Source of the DNA: CAVQBC01 sp963848415
GTDB lineage: Bacteria > Actinomycetota > Thermoleophilia > Solirubrobacterales > Solirubrobacteraceae
DNA length: 64,000 nt
NCBI GenBank assembly: GCA_963848415.1
Contig: CAWKDN010000001.1
Span: 1,860,001-1,924,000, forward strand
Direction: 5' to 3'
Shown here piece by piece: positions 8,175 to 18,100 of the stretch. The position numbers and the translations under genes were made by a program. The notes beneath the pieces are model-generated. The model saw only the letters and a program-made list of their open reading frames with translations. It was not told the origin of the DNA and did not search any database. Positions within the stretch are counted from its first letter, which is position 1; each line of letters starts with the position of its first letter.

Positions 8175-9086
8175 ATGACCGACGGGCTCCCCGTCCACGT
8201 CGACGACGTCGGATCGCATCGCTGGGAGATCGGCGAGATCGGCGCCACGCGCCGCCGCCTGGGCGTCGCGTGCGGGGCAAAGCGGCTCGGCGTGGCGATC
8301 ATCGAGATCGACCCGGGCAAGCGCCCGTCGCCGCCGCACTGCCACGCCGACGAGGACGAGGCGTTCCTCGTGCTGGCGGGCAGCGGGCTGAGCTACCTCA
8401 CCTCCGGCTCGAAGGACGTGCGCACCTACCCGATCGGGGTCGACGACCTCATCTGGCATCCCGCCAACGGCGACGCGCACACGCTGATCGCCGGCGAGCA
8501 AGGGCTCATCGTTCTGGTCGTGGCGGAGGGCTCGCGCACGAACATCACCTGGCTGCCGCGCACCCGGCAGTTCTGGCTCGGCCCGCGCTGGTCGCCGGGC
8601 GACACCGCTCCGCCGTTCGTGGCCGACGCCGAGCGTGGCCCGCTCGAGCTGCCCGAGCCGACGGCCGAGCGCCCGCCGACCATCCGCAACCTCGCCGACT
8701 TCCCGTTGAACGAGGGCCGCGAGGGGCGGCTCGCCTACGCCACCCGTGGCCTCGGGCCCGACAGCGGCTCGGACAAGCTCGTGCTCGCCCAGGACGACAT
8801 GCCGCCGGACACCCACAACACGGATCTGCACTTCCACTCCACGCGCGAGGAGGCGTGGTACGTGCGCGGTGGTGGCGGCGTCGCGCGCCTGGGCGAGGAC
8901 GCCCATCCACTCGGGCCCGGCTCCTTCTGGCTGCGCCGGGAGAACACCGGCGTCGGGCACCGAATCGAGGTCGGGCCGGAGGGGATGCAGCTGATCACGA
9001 TGGGCGACCTGGTCTCAGGCGACGTCGTCGTCTACCCGGAGAAGCGGACCTTCCGGCCGGCGCGTGGGGTCGAGTTGCCGTACTGA
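8175..9086 (+). CDS. Double-cupin protein
   Basis: A 303-residue bicupin. The first cupin has the metal-site motif PPHCHADEDEAFLVLAG at about residues 51-67 and its second half HTLIAGEQG near 103. The second cupin shows LHFHSTREEAWYVRGGGG at about 216-233 and GVGHRIEVGPEG near 260. Both keep His-His and Glu ligands, so each could bind Fe, Mn or Zn. Bicupins include dioxygenases, oxalate decarboxylases and sugar isomerases; the substrate here is not predictable. No signal peptide. Confidence 0.8.
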   Translation: MTDGLPVHVDDVGSHRWEIGEIGATRRRLGVACGAKRLGVAIIEIDPGKRPSPPHCHADEDEAFLVLAGSGLSYLTSGSKDVRTYPIGVDDLIWHPANGDAHTLIAGEQGLIVLVVAEGSRTNITWLPRTRQFWLGPRWSPGDTAPPFVADAERGPLELPEPTAERPPTIRNLADFPLNEGREGRLAYATRGLGPDSGSDKLVLAQDDMPPDTHNTDLHFHSTREEAWYVRGGGGVARLGEDAHPLGPGSFWLRRENTGVGHRIEVGPEGMQLITMGDLVSGDVVVYPEKRTFRPARGVELPY

Positions 9087-9170
9087 TGGATTCCTGCTGA
9101 ACGGTCGAACCATCGCCGCGCCGCCTGCGTAGGACCCCTCGTCCAGCACGAGGTGAGGGGAGGTCGGCAG

Positions 9171-10652
9171 ATGGGACGGAGACTGCGATCGACGGGGTGG
9201 ATGGCGGCGCTCGCCGTGACGACGTGGGCGGGGCTCGGAGCGGCGGCGTCCGCCCAGACGCCCGCGGAGCCCGAGTTGCTCGACGAGCGCCTCGCCGTCG
9301 CGCCGGCGGTGACTGGCCTCAGCCAGCCCACCACTATGGCCTTCCTCGGCGAGGACGATCTGTTCGTGCTCGAGAAGGCCAGCGGGCAAGTCAAGCGGGT
9401 GACCGGAGGCGGGGCACCGAAGGTGGTCCTGGACCTGCCGGTGAACTCCGCCTCCGAGCGCGGCCTGCTCGGCATCGCGCTGCACCCGAAGTTCCGCCGC
9501 ACGCGCTGGGTCTACCTGTTCTGGAGCGAGAGCAGGACCGCTGCCGACACGACGACGCTCGACGGCGTCCGCCCGCTCGGCAACCGCATCGACCGCTTCG
9601 AGTGGGACGGCCGGACGCTCGAGTACGACAAGCCGATCCTGCAGTTCCGCGCCTATCAGGCCGACGCCGGCCAGCCGCTGCGGGGCAACCACGACGGCGG
9701 CGTCCTGCGCTTCGGGCCGGACGGCAAGCTCTACGCCATCGTCGGCGACACCGGCCGGCGCGGTCAGCTGCAGAACCTCGCCGACGGGCCCTTCGGAGCC
9801 GGGATCCCCGACGATCCCTTCGGCGGTCCCGAGCCCGACGACCTGCACCGCACAGGCAGCATCGTTCGGCTCGAGGACGACGGCTCCGCGCCGCGCGACA
9901 ACCCCTTCTACCGCGTTGGGCGCCGGACCGGCGGGGAGGTCGGCGCGAACCTCCAGCGGCTCTACGCCTACGGCGTGCGCAACTCGTTCGGGATGGACTT
10001 CGACCCGCGATCGGGCGACCTGTGGGAGCAGGAGAACGGCGACGACAGCTTCTCGGAGCTCAACCGCGTCGAGCCGGGGATGAACTCCGGCTGGATCCAG
10101 ATCATGGGCCCGGCGTCGCGCGTCGCGCAGTTCAAGGCGATCGAGACCGATACGACGGTGCCCCAGCCCAACGCCCCGAACGGCTACTTCGGGCTCCAGC
10201 AGATCCGCTGGCTGCCGACCAACATCGCCGACACCCCCGCGGAGGCGCTCTCCCGGCTGTACATGCTCCCCGGCGCCGAGTTCAGCGATCCCGAACTGGC
10301 CTGGAAGTACGAGGTCGGCCCCGGCGGGCTGGGCTTCCTCGACGGCGACGGGCTGGGCCGCCGCTACGCGGGCGACCTGTTCATGGGCGGCTCGCGCGAC
10401 CTGCTCGAGGGCGGGCACCTGTTCCGCTTCGAGCTCACCCGCAGCCGCCGCAACCTCGCCACTACCGACCCCAAGCTGGACGACGGGGTCGCGGACAACC
10501 TCAGCAAGTGGGAGGGCACCGAGAGCGAGAGCCTGCTCTTCGGGCGCAACTTCGGCACCGCGACGGACATCCAAAGTGGCCCGGACGGCCACCTCTACGT
10601 CGTCTCGCTCTCCAAGGGAACGATCTACGAGATCGAGCGCGCCGGCCGGTAA
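9171..10652 (+). CDS. Secreted PQQ-type sugar (glucose/sorbosone) dehydrogenase family protein
   Basis: A 493-residue protein with an N-terminal signal peptide (RRLRSTGWMAALAVTTWAG...ASAQT). The body is the six-bladed propeller of the soluble glucose/sorbosone dehydrogenase family: GLSQPTTMAFLGEDDLFV, GLLGIALHPKF, NHDGGVLRFGPDGKLY, DDLHRTGSIVRLEDDG, YAYGVRNSFGMDFDP and WEQENGDD. The HDGG His matches the catalytic base of soluble quinoprotein glucose dehydrogenase. The ATG at 9171 is preferred over an in-frame GTG at 9153 because AGGGGAGG lies eight bases upstream of it. It oxidises a sugar or other alcohol outside the membrane; real substrate unknown. Confidence 0.87.
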   Translation: MGRRLRSTGWMAALAVTTWAGLGAAASAQTPAEPELLDERLAVAPAVTGLSQPTTMAFLGEDDLFVLEKASGQVKRVTGGGAPKVVLDLPVNSASERGLLGIALHPKFRRTRWVYLFWSESRTAADTTTLDGVRPLGNRIDRFEWDGRTLEYDKPILQFRAYQADAGQPLRGNHDGGVLRFGPDGKLYAIVGDTGRRGQLQNLADGPFGAGIPDDPFGGPEPDDLHRTGSIVRLEDDGSAPRDNPFYRVGRRTGGEVGANLQRLYAYGVRNSFGMDFDPRSGDLWEQENGDDSFSELNRVEPGMNSGWIQIMGPASRVAQFKAIETDTTVPQPNAPNGYFGLQQIRWLPTNIADTPAEALSRLYMLPGAEFSDPELAWKYEVGPGGLGFLDGDGLGRRYAGDLFMGGSRDLLEGGHLFRFELTRSRRNLATTDPKLDDGVADNLSKWEGTESESLLFGRNFGTATDIQSGPDGHLYVVSLSKGTIYEIERAGR

Positions 10653-10688
10653 GGCGGCTCACACGACCACCGGCCGCGGCAAGCAGGC

Positions 10689-10730
10689 CCCGTCCGAGTC
10701 TCCGTCAGGGAGGGCGGGGACTCGGACGGG
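10689..10730 (+). terminator. Hairpin after the sugar dehydrogenase gene
   Basis: A perfect 12-bp inverted repeat (CCCGTCCGAGTC and GACTCGGACGGG) with an 18-base loop begins 37 bases after the stop. There is no T tract, which is normal for terminators in very GC-rich actinobacteria. It may also stop the opposite-strand recombinase remnant. Confidence 0.6.
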
Positions 10731-10817
10731 AGGGACTGGTGGCCCGGAGACGGAGCTCCGGGCCACGGTCACGCTCGGTCCCGGCTCGGGGCTGAATCCG
10801 GGTCGGGTTCATGCTCT

Positions 10818-11893
10818 TTACGTGCAGCGGGTCAGCTTCTCCAGGGTCACGGTCTCCGCGTCCACGTTGGCCCGCTGGCCCTGGTCTTCTCGGCGTGCGC
10901 GGCCAGCCGCTCCGCTTGCGCTTCGGCCGCGGTCAGCTCCTCGGCGACGCTGGCGCGCAGCTCCGAGTGGAGCCCCGCGTCCCGCGTTCCCGCCCGGTAG
11001 TCCCGGGTGATGCGGTCGGCTTGCGTGCGCAGCTCGGCCGCCTCGCGGCTGGCGCGGGCCGCGTGCGTCGTGGCGTCCGCGATCCGAGTGTCGAGCTGCG
11101 CCGCGACGTGAGCGCGTGTGTCGGCGTAGGAGAGCGCCTCGGTCTCGAACAGCTCCAGCGCCGGGGTCTCGACGGTCGCCCGGTCGAAGATCGGCAGCGG
11201 GCACGCCTCGGCGCCGAGGGTCTTCGCCCGGCAGCACGGTAGGTCTCGCGCACCTTGCCGCGCTTGCGTTCGGTGCGCGGGATCATGGCGCTCGTGCAGA
11301 GACCGCACCTGAGCGAGCCCTTCACGAACACGTGCTCGGCGGGCAACCGTCCGCCACCCTTCGGCGTCCAGCGCTTGGACTGCTCGGCGACGAGCTGCAC
11401 AGCCTCAAACACCTCGACGTCAACGATCGGGGCGTGCTGGCCCTGGCGCCACTCTCCGGCTCCCCAGTACTCGCCGATCACGCTCCGGCTCGTACGATCC
11501 TCCGGACCGTCGAGCTTCCCCACATGCGGCCGCCGTTCGGCGTCGGCACACCCTCGGCATCGAGGGCCTTCGCTACGCCGTTGTAGGAGGTGCGCTCCAG
11601 GTACAGCTCGAAGATCCGGCGCACGATCGGCGCCTCGTCCGGGTGCTCCTCCCAGTGCCCGTCCTCGCACTTGCCGCGCTTTCTCAGGCCGAACGGGACG
11701 GCTCTCCAGGGCAGGCCGGAGCGTGTGCGCTCCGCGATCCCCTTCTTCGCGCGCTTCTTGATCTTGCGCTTCTCGCCCGCGGCCATGACGGCCTTCAGCT
11801 CCATGAACATCTGCCCGTCGTCGTCGAGCTTGACCGGCGCGTAGCCGTCCCACACCTCGACCTCGGCGGCGCGCAGTGCCGCGATGGTGAGTC
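10818..11893 (-). pseudogene. Large serine recombinase (integrase), 5'-truncated and frameshifted
   Basis: The pieces form a large serine recombinase. The end of the catalytic domain and long helix (ALRAAEVEVWDGYAPVKLDD, then ELKAVMAAGEKRKIKKRAKKG) is followed by the recombinase domain (RRIFELYLERTSYNGVAKAL). Then comes the zinc-ribbon region (GSLRCGLCTSAMIPRTERKRGK) and a coiled-coil C-terminus ending in TLEKLTRCT. The first 100 or more residues with the nucleophilic Ser are gone; an in-frame TGA stands just before the first surviving codon at 11893. Frame changes lie near 11490, 11240 and 10880. It is a relic of a prophage or integrative element; no attachment site is visible. Confidence 0.82.
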
Positions 11894-12125
11894 ACCCCCA
11901 TGCCAGGCATGAGCGCCCCCCACATCGCCAGCAGTGTGAGCCCAGAACGCCAGGCGATCTGAGCGCAATTCTGGCTCGCTTCTGCCCTCCCGTGTCCGGC
12001 TCCGCGGGCGAAGTTTCGCCCGTTCTCTGAGCCCGCAGGGACACTTCACCCGAGGCTAGCCGGAACACCGCGGCGCGCGGATGGACGGCGGCACGGTCCT
12101 CGGCCCCTTCTCCTCGTGGAGCCAC

Positions 12126-12164
12126 GGCGGCGGCGCTCCTCCTTCACGCTGGAGCGCCGCCGCC
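12126..12164 (-). terminator. Strong hairpin behind the 53-aa gene
   Basis: A perfect 14-bp inverted repeat, GGCGGCGGCGCTCC paired with GGAGCGCCGCCGCC, around an 11-base loop. It starts three bases after the stop of the small minus-strand gene at 12168, the position expected of its terminator. No T tract follows. Confidence 0.65.
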
Positions 12165-12167
12165 TGG

Positions 12168-12329
12168 TCACTGCCCGCGAACGTAACCGCCGTCCACGAG
12201 CACGAGCCGCCCTTGCTTCACCAGCTCATCGCTAGGGCTGTTGCCTCCGAGCAAAGCGCTCGCCACGAACGTCTCACGGTCTCGGGACCGCCCGAATCGT
12301 CCGAGGCGATAGTGAGCCTCGCATGGCAC
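12168..12329 (-). CDS. Candidate small protein (53 aa)
   Basis: A minus-strand reading frame of 54 codons beginning with GTG at 12329 and ending in TGA at 12168. The product has protein-like composition with a compact C-terminal half (ASALLGGNSPSDELVKQGR, then LVLVDGGYVRGQ). A GAGG lies about six bases before the GTG and the 14-bp terminator hairpin comes three bases after the stop, which supports a real transcript end. It could instead be the 3' end of a larger decayed gene, since it lies 75 bases beyond the stop of the upstream beta-helix gene. No family recognised. Confidence 0.4.
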   Translation of the reverse strand: MPCEAHYRLGRFGRSRDRETFVASALLGGNSPSDELVKQGRLVLVDGGYVRGQ

Positions 12330-12403
12330 GCGGGGCCTCGTCGCCTGCGGTGTTCGGCAGGACAGCAGACCGAGGTGTATGACCGGAGACCTCCCCTCGT
12401 CGA

Positions 12404-14401
12404 TCAGCCCGTCACCGCCGGCGGTGGGCCACAGCGACGGGCGATCAGCCTCGCCACGGCGCGGCGCACTACCAGTCGCTGTCCGGCGCGTCGCATCTGG
12501 ACCCGCTGCACGAGCGGGCCGCGGCAGGCGTCGCGCTTCACGCGCGCCAGCACCCGCAGGACCCGGGTGTGGCCGGGCTGCAACCTGGCGATCCGTCTGC
12601 AGCGGTCGCCGCTGCGGATGACCTTCGCCGGTACGTCCGTGCAGACCCGTATCCGGCGGGCGACCTGGGTGCAGCGGTTGACCAGGCCGATGGTTTTCAC
12701 CTCCCGTTGGCCCGGGGTCAGCCTGGTGTCTGACAGCCTAACGATCATGACGATGCATGGGCGTGAGCCCGGGGTGGTGGGTGAGCCCGGGGTGGGAGGT
12801 GAGCCCGGGGTGGGAGGTGAGCCCGGGGTGGGAGGTGAGCCCGGGGTGGTTGGTGAGTCCGGGTTGAAGAGCCGGACGATCTGATGGTCGAGGGTGACCG
12901 ACCATTCGATCGGCCGCAGGTTGGCGGTGAACGCGGACGTGGCGGTTACCGCGTTGTTGCTCAGCGTCGTGGTGACCGGGTTCAGGGTGGCACCGGCCGG
13001 GTCGGAGGCGAACGTGACGGGGGCCTCACGGAAGAACGGCCCGTTGGCGAGGCCGCCGGATGACAGATTGGCGTCCCGCGCGAACAGCGTCGCGGAGCCT
13101 CCGGCCTCGACGGGCCCGCTGATGGTCTCACCTGATGGGGTGAATGACGTCGCGTCGCGCAGGTTCAGCGACAGGGTCAGCCACGGCGCGAAATCGGGGA
13201 GGACGCCTTCGCCTTCGGCGACGACGCTGTCACAGCCTTCGGTGCCGGGGCCGAGGTTGCAGCCCCACCAGTTGCGTCGCGCGTCGACCTCCGTCGTTTC
13301 CCGGTTGCGCAGGCCGATCTTCGCGCTGTCCACGATCCGGTTGTATTCGATCGTGAGCGGCTCGCTGAAGGAGTTGGCGGCGGTTGTAATGGCCATGCCG
13401 GCGCCGCCGTTGGCGGCCCGCGTGTCGAGGATCGTGTTCTCGCGGATGGTGATTTTGCCGTTCTGCGGCCTGCCGTAGGTGTTGATGTTGATCCCGTAGC
13501 TGCCCTTTCTCGTGATGCGGTTGCCCTCGACGAGCGCCTCGTCGAGCCCGTCGCCCACGAGGGAGATGCCCGCGGTTCCGCCGTCCATCGTGTTGTCGAT
13601 GATTCTGAGCCCGACGACGCCGTTGAAGTTCATGTCTTGGTCGTCGTTGATCGAGCGGTTGCCGATGTATTCGACGTCGGAGCCGCCTTCGTCAACCCCG
13701 GGCACGAGCGAGAGCCCCAGCTTGTTCCCGCGGAACTCGTTGCCGGAGAACGTGACCTTATTAGCTGAGTCGTCCCCGTAGATGGCGGCGAGGTTCTCGC
13801 CGGGCTTCAGCCCGTTCTTCTCGAACAGATTGCCTGAGACGACGGTCCTGAGCCCGTCGCGGAGGTAGATTCCGGTGCGGTTCCCGGTGAAGATGTTGTT
13901 CCGTATCTGGTACCCGCCGACGCGCTGGTCGCCGACCCGGCCGGCGGTCCACAGGCCGTAGGCATCGCTGCCGGAGAACACGAGCCCGTCGATGACGGTG
14001 CCCTCCGCGCCGACATATAGGCCGTTGCCGGTGGCGGCGAGGACGGTCTCCTGCGCGAGCTGAACCGGGTAGCGCTGGCTGATGGGGACGTCGGCTCGGG
14101 CGCCGCGGAACGTGAGCGTCTCGGTGATCATCGCGGTGTTGGCGGCGAAACTCCCGGTGCCGAACTGGATCGTGTCGCCGGACTGGGCCACCTCGACCGC
14201 CTTGGCGATCGTCGCGCACGAGCCGCTGACGCGGGTGCAGGTGGCGTCGACGCCGGTGGTGGTGACGGACACGGTCGCCGCCCGCGTGGCGGCCGGGAAC
14301 GCGACCAGCAGCGCGAGCGCGGCGAGCAAGATGCAAGCGCGACGCGGCCCGCGACGCACGCAATCGAGCACGGACCTACGGAACTTGAGCACGATCTCCA
14401 C
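12404..14401 (-). CDS. Secreted parallel beta-helix repeat protein
   Basis: A 665-residue protein with a signal peptide (ACILLAALALLVAFPAATRA, cleavage near residue 41). Residues about 45-400 are a right-handed parallel beta-helix of the pectate-lyase/NosD type, with repeated IxxNxFxGNxxGI rungs such as IRNNIFTGNRTGIYL and SGNEFRGNKLGLSL. The segment NWWGCNLGPGTEGC is the usual closing motif of such extracellular proteins. A region of six PPTPGS-like hexapeptides links to a C-terminal domain of about 110 residues with several Cys and many Arg. The start is a GTG at 14401 (another GTG at 14392). It likely binds or cleaves polysaccharide outside the cell, but no catalytic residues are evident. 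Confidence 0.82.
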   Translation of the reverse strand: MEIVLKFRRSVLDCVRRGPRRACILLAALALLVAFPAATRAATVSVTTTGVDATCTRVSGSCATIAKAVEVAQSGDTIQFGTGSFAANTAMITETLTFRGARADVPISQRYPVQLAQETVLAATGNGLYVGAEGTVIDGLVFSGSDAYGLWTAGRVGDQRVGGYQIRNNIFTGNRTGIYLRDGLRTVVSGNLFEKNGLKPGENLAAIYGDDSANKVTFSGNEFRGNKLGLSLVPGVDEGGSDVEYIGNRSINDDQDMNFNGVVGLRIIDNTMDGGTAGISLVGDGLDEALVEGNRITRKGSYGININTYGRPQNGKITIRENTILDTRAANGGAGMAITTAANSFSEPLTIEYNRIVDSAKIGLRNRETTEVDARRNWWGCNLGPGTEGCDSVVAEGEGVLPDFAPWLTLSLNLRDATSFTPSGETISGPVEAGGSATLFARDANLSSGGLANGPFFREAPVTFASDPAGATLNPVTTTLSNNAVTATSAFTANLRPIEWSVTLDHQIVRLFNPDSPTTPGSPPTPGSPPTPGSPPTPGSPTTPGSRPCIVMIVRLSDTRLTPGQREVKTIGLVNRCTQVARRIRVCTDVPAKVIRSGDRCRRIARLQPGHTRVLRVLARVKRDACRGPLVQRVQMRRAGQRLVVRRAVARLIARRCGPPPAVTG
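12763..12870 (-). repeat. 18-bp tandem repeat, six copies, in frame
   Basis: Six consecutive 18-bp units of the form GTGAGCCCGGGGTGGGAG (plus strand). The middle three are identical and the outer ones differ by one to four bases. On the coding strand each encodes a hexapeptide of the type PTPGSP in the linker of the beta-helix protein. Since 18 is a multiple of three, copy-number change would vary linker length without frameshift. Confidence 0.9.
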
Positions 14402-14849
14402 CTTCGACCTTGGGGGACACGACTGTGCGGGTCGGTTTGAGCGATGAAACTATCCCAGCGGTGCGCGGGACGCAATCAGCGCGGCCGGGTGGGCCAACTT
14501 CCGGCGTTCTGGGCCGGATGGCGCTGGAGGACATCCCGCTGTGCGCGAGACCACAACGTCTCCGCCGCCCAGGGCGCCAAGGCCGCGACGCGGCAACCGA
14601 AGAGTCTCAGGGGTGAGTCTCCGACAGACCACTGTGTCGGCAGCCGGTCCACCCCTCGCCCCCGCTGGCTGCCCCGTTCTTGTGCGACTCCGCACCGCGG
14701 TGATCAGCCCGGCGGAGCGCGAATCGCGACCGGAAATGGAGACGTCGCCATTCCCAGCGAAATGTCCGCCTGCGGGGATTCGCCCTGCCCCGGCGACGGC
14801 GCTGGACCGTTCACGAGCCAGCCTCCGCCGCGATGGGGACCGAGGGGAA
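14402..14849. other. Intergenic region without a recognisable gene
   Basis: About 450 bases between the beta-helix gene (leftward) and the DUF4395 remnant (rightward). Reading frames here are open only because of GC content and give no protein-like sequence. It must hold the promoter of the beta-helix gene, but I see no convincing -10/-35 pair and no strong hairpin. Confidence 0.5.
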
Positions 14850-15077
14850 CAACGGGCACGGAAGCTCGGTGCCGTGTTGACCGTCGGCGCGGCCGTCCTG
14901 GCGCTCGGCTTCGGCGCGACCGGCGCGGCGTTCGCCCTGCTCGGCGTGCTGATCGCGGCCGCGTCGCTCGAGGCGTTCGCCGGATTCTGCCTCGGTTGCA
15001 CCGTCTTTGGCTGGCTCATGCGCATCGGCGTGGTGCCCGAGCGCGTGTGCGAGCGCTGCGTCCTCGCGCCGCGCTGA
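14850..15077 (+). pseudogene. DUF4395 membrane protein, C-terminal remnant
   Basis: About 75 residues match the C-terminal half of DUF4395 proteins: two hydrophobic segments (ALGFGATGAAFALLGVLIAA, then EAFAGFCLGCTVFGWLM) and the family's Cys signature, FCLGC plus VCERC. Intact members have about 140-150 residues with two more N-terminal membrane spans; upstream codons here show no such sequence and no start with a ribosome site. The gene therefore seems to have lost its 5' half. These proteins often sit beside thiol-redox genes; none is present here. Confidence 0.6.
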
Positions 15078-15169
15078 GCGGCCTTCACCATCTCAGCGCA
15101 AGCACGCGGACCGCCGACCGGACGACTCTCAGCGGAGCAGTCCGGCCGGCGCCGGCGAAGTCCTTGGGC

Positions 15170-18100
15170 TCAGCCGCAGCCGGTGTTGTTGCCGCAGCTC
15201 GAGCACGTGTAGCACGAGCCCGTGCGCTGCATCATGCCGCCGCAGTTCGAGCACGCCGGGCCGAGGTCCAGCCCGACCATGCGCGCCGGCAGGACCGGCG
15301 GGATGTCGGTGAGGCCGGCCGCAGCAGGCTGCGCCGCGGCGGGCGGCGGGTCGGCCGGGGGCGCCGGCGTCGTGGTGCCGGGCGCCGCGCCCTCCGGGGT
15401 CGCCACCTCGGCGGCGGTGGACTTGCCGTTGCCGCCGCCGTTGCTCGGGCCGGCGGTGTCGCCGGCCGCCGACGTCGCGATGTCCTGGCCGGTGCGGCGC
15501 GCGCGGACGGCCGGGGTGAGGATGCCGAGCTCCTCCTGCGTCTCGGCGTCCAGGAAGCGCGACGCCAGCCAGCGCATGATGTAGTCGGGCATCGACTTGG
15601 CGAACGGGATCTCCGGGTTGGTGGTGATCCCTTCCGGCTCGAAGCGCATGTAGGCGAACTTGCGCACCAGCGTCTCGAGTGGCACCCCGTACTGCAGGGC
15701 GATCGAGATCGCGGTCGCGAACGAGTTCATCATGCCGCGCAGCGTCGAGCCCTCCTTGCCGATGTCGGTCAGGAAGATCTCGCCCACCGAGCCGTCGTCG
15801 TACATGCCGGCGGTGATGTAGCCCTCGTGGCCCCCGATCGAGAACTTGTGGGTGATCGACTGGCGCTCGCGCGGCATCCGGTTGCGCTGCGGCCCCGCGC
15901 CGGCCAGCGCCGCGGTCCTGGCGCCCGCCACGGCGGCGTCGACGTCGACCTGCAGGAACAGCGGCTCGCCCGCGGCCGTCACGTAGCTGCCGTCCTCGGC
16001 GAGCGTGACGGCGGCCGCCCCGGCGTCGACTGAGTCCTGCGCGTCGGTGCGCAGCGCCTGGGCGGTCTTCGAGCCGTCGCGGTAGATCGCCAGCGCCTTG
16101 ATCCCGAGCCGCCACGCCTGGATGTAGGCGTCGGCGATGTCGTCCACGGTCGCGGTCTGCGGCAGGTTGACCGTCTTGGAGATCGCGCCGGAGAGGAACG
16201 GCTGGACGGCGCCCATCATCTTGATGTGGCCCATCGGGCCGATCGCGCGCGAGCCGACCGCGACGTCGAAGACGTGCAGGTGCTCCTCGGCCAGGCCGGG
16301 CGCGCCGACGATCGTGCCGGTCTCGTCGACGTGGGCGACGATGCGGTCGATCTGCTCGCCGACGTAGCCGAGCGTCTCGAGCGCCATCGGCACCGTGCGG
16401 TTGACGATGGTCATCGTCCCGCCGCCGACCAGCTCCTTGTACTTGACCAGCGAGAAGTCCGGCTCGACTCCCGTCGTGTCGCAGTCCATCAGGAACGAGA
16501 TCGTCCCCGTCGGCGCGAGCACGGTCGCCTGGGCGTTGCGGTAGCCGTAGAGCTCGCCGATCGCGACAGCCTCGTTCCAGGTCTCGCGCGACGCGGTCAG
16601 CAGCGCTTCGTCGCGGCTGGCGGAGTCCGGGATCGCGTGCGAGGCGTCGCGGTGCATGCGCATCACGTTGTTGTGCGCCTCGCGGTTCTCGGCGTACTTC
16701 TCGTACGGCCCCATCGCCGCGGCGATCTTGGCCGACTGCAGATACCCGCGACCGGTCATGAGCGCCGTGATCGCCGCCGCCGTCGCGCGCCCCTCGTCGG
16801 AGTCGTAGGGCATGCCGTCGGCCATCAGGTAGGCGCCGAGGTTCGCGTAGCCGAGGCCGAGCTGGCGGAAGGCCCGCGCGTTCTCGGCGATCTGCCTGGT
16901 CGGGTAGCTCGACGGGCTGACGACGATCTCCTGGGCGAGCAGGACGATGTCGACGACGTGGTTGAAGCGCTCGACGTCCAGCGTGCCGTCGGGCTTGCGG
17001 AACTTCATGAGGTTCAGCGACGCGAGGTTGCAGGCCGAGTCGTCGACGTGCATGTACTCCGAGCAGTTGGCGACGACCACGCCGTCGACGATGTAGGAGT
17101 GATGCAGCGGCTCGGTGAGGTTGTAGACCTCTTCCTGACCGTCGTCCTCGCGTGCCACGAGGGCGGTGTGGCGCTTGGTCCGGTAGCGCCTCGTCTCGCC
17201 CAGGAGCGCCTCGAGGGCTGCCTCCTTGCGCGGGGTCGAGAACCCGACCGTCTCCGCGAAGCGCTCGAGGTCTGAGCCCGTGATCCGCAGGTCGTAGCCC
17301 TCGCGGGAGGCATAATCGACATTCGTGCCATCGACGCGGGTGTAGGAGAACGTGGACGTACTGCCGGCGGTGATGCGGTAGATGCGTCCGCGAACGCCCA
17401 TGGCGTTCAGGAGTCGCTGCACGTCCTTGAGCAGCACCTCGCTCCGGCTGCCCAGGCCGGCGTAGCGGCTCGCCTTCCCACCCGACTCCACGCGGGCGAG
17501 GCAGCCGTCGGCACCGAACAGACCCCGCAGGAACGCCACCTGAACCTCGAGTGGCGCCTCGAAGATCGCATGCGGGACCCGCTTCGCGTGGGCGCGAGCC
17601 GAGCTGACGCCCAGCCCGCGGAACAGCTCTCGCACGGCCTCGCTGCCGACGCGGAGCTGAACGGTCCCGTTTGCCATCTCTTGCCGAGACGCGCCGCCGA
17701 CCAGCTCACGCAGAAGCCCTTCGTGGGCGTCGGCAAGCCCATCGGCCAGATCGTCGCCGCCGTAGACCCAGTTGGTCTGTACGTCGGTCAGGCAGCCGTC
17801 GCCCACGAGGTGCCCGGTGAGTTCCGCGAGGCCTTCGCTCCAGCGCTCGGGGAGCGGTTGGGAGGTTGCGGTCCCGCCGCGGCTGAACGCCCTGGCCTCG
17901 GCCGCGACCTTCACGGGAAGCTCCCACGACGCGTAGGCCGCCGGGGTCGCGCTGTCGTTGAGCAGCACTCGATCGTCGGCGGTCAGCTCGTCCGCACGGA
18001 CATAGCCGCGGTTCACGGTCCAGAGCCGATGGTTCGGCGTGCAGCGAAGCTCGCCTCCGTTGGCGAACCGCAGCCGAACGATCGGCTTGACTCCGTTGCG

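Noticed and set aside
14541..14849. Full-length start for the DUF4395 gene at 14541
   Set aside because: The codons before about 14850 give Pro/Arg-rich sequence unlike the membrane spans expected at the N-terminus of this family.
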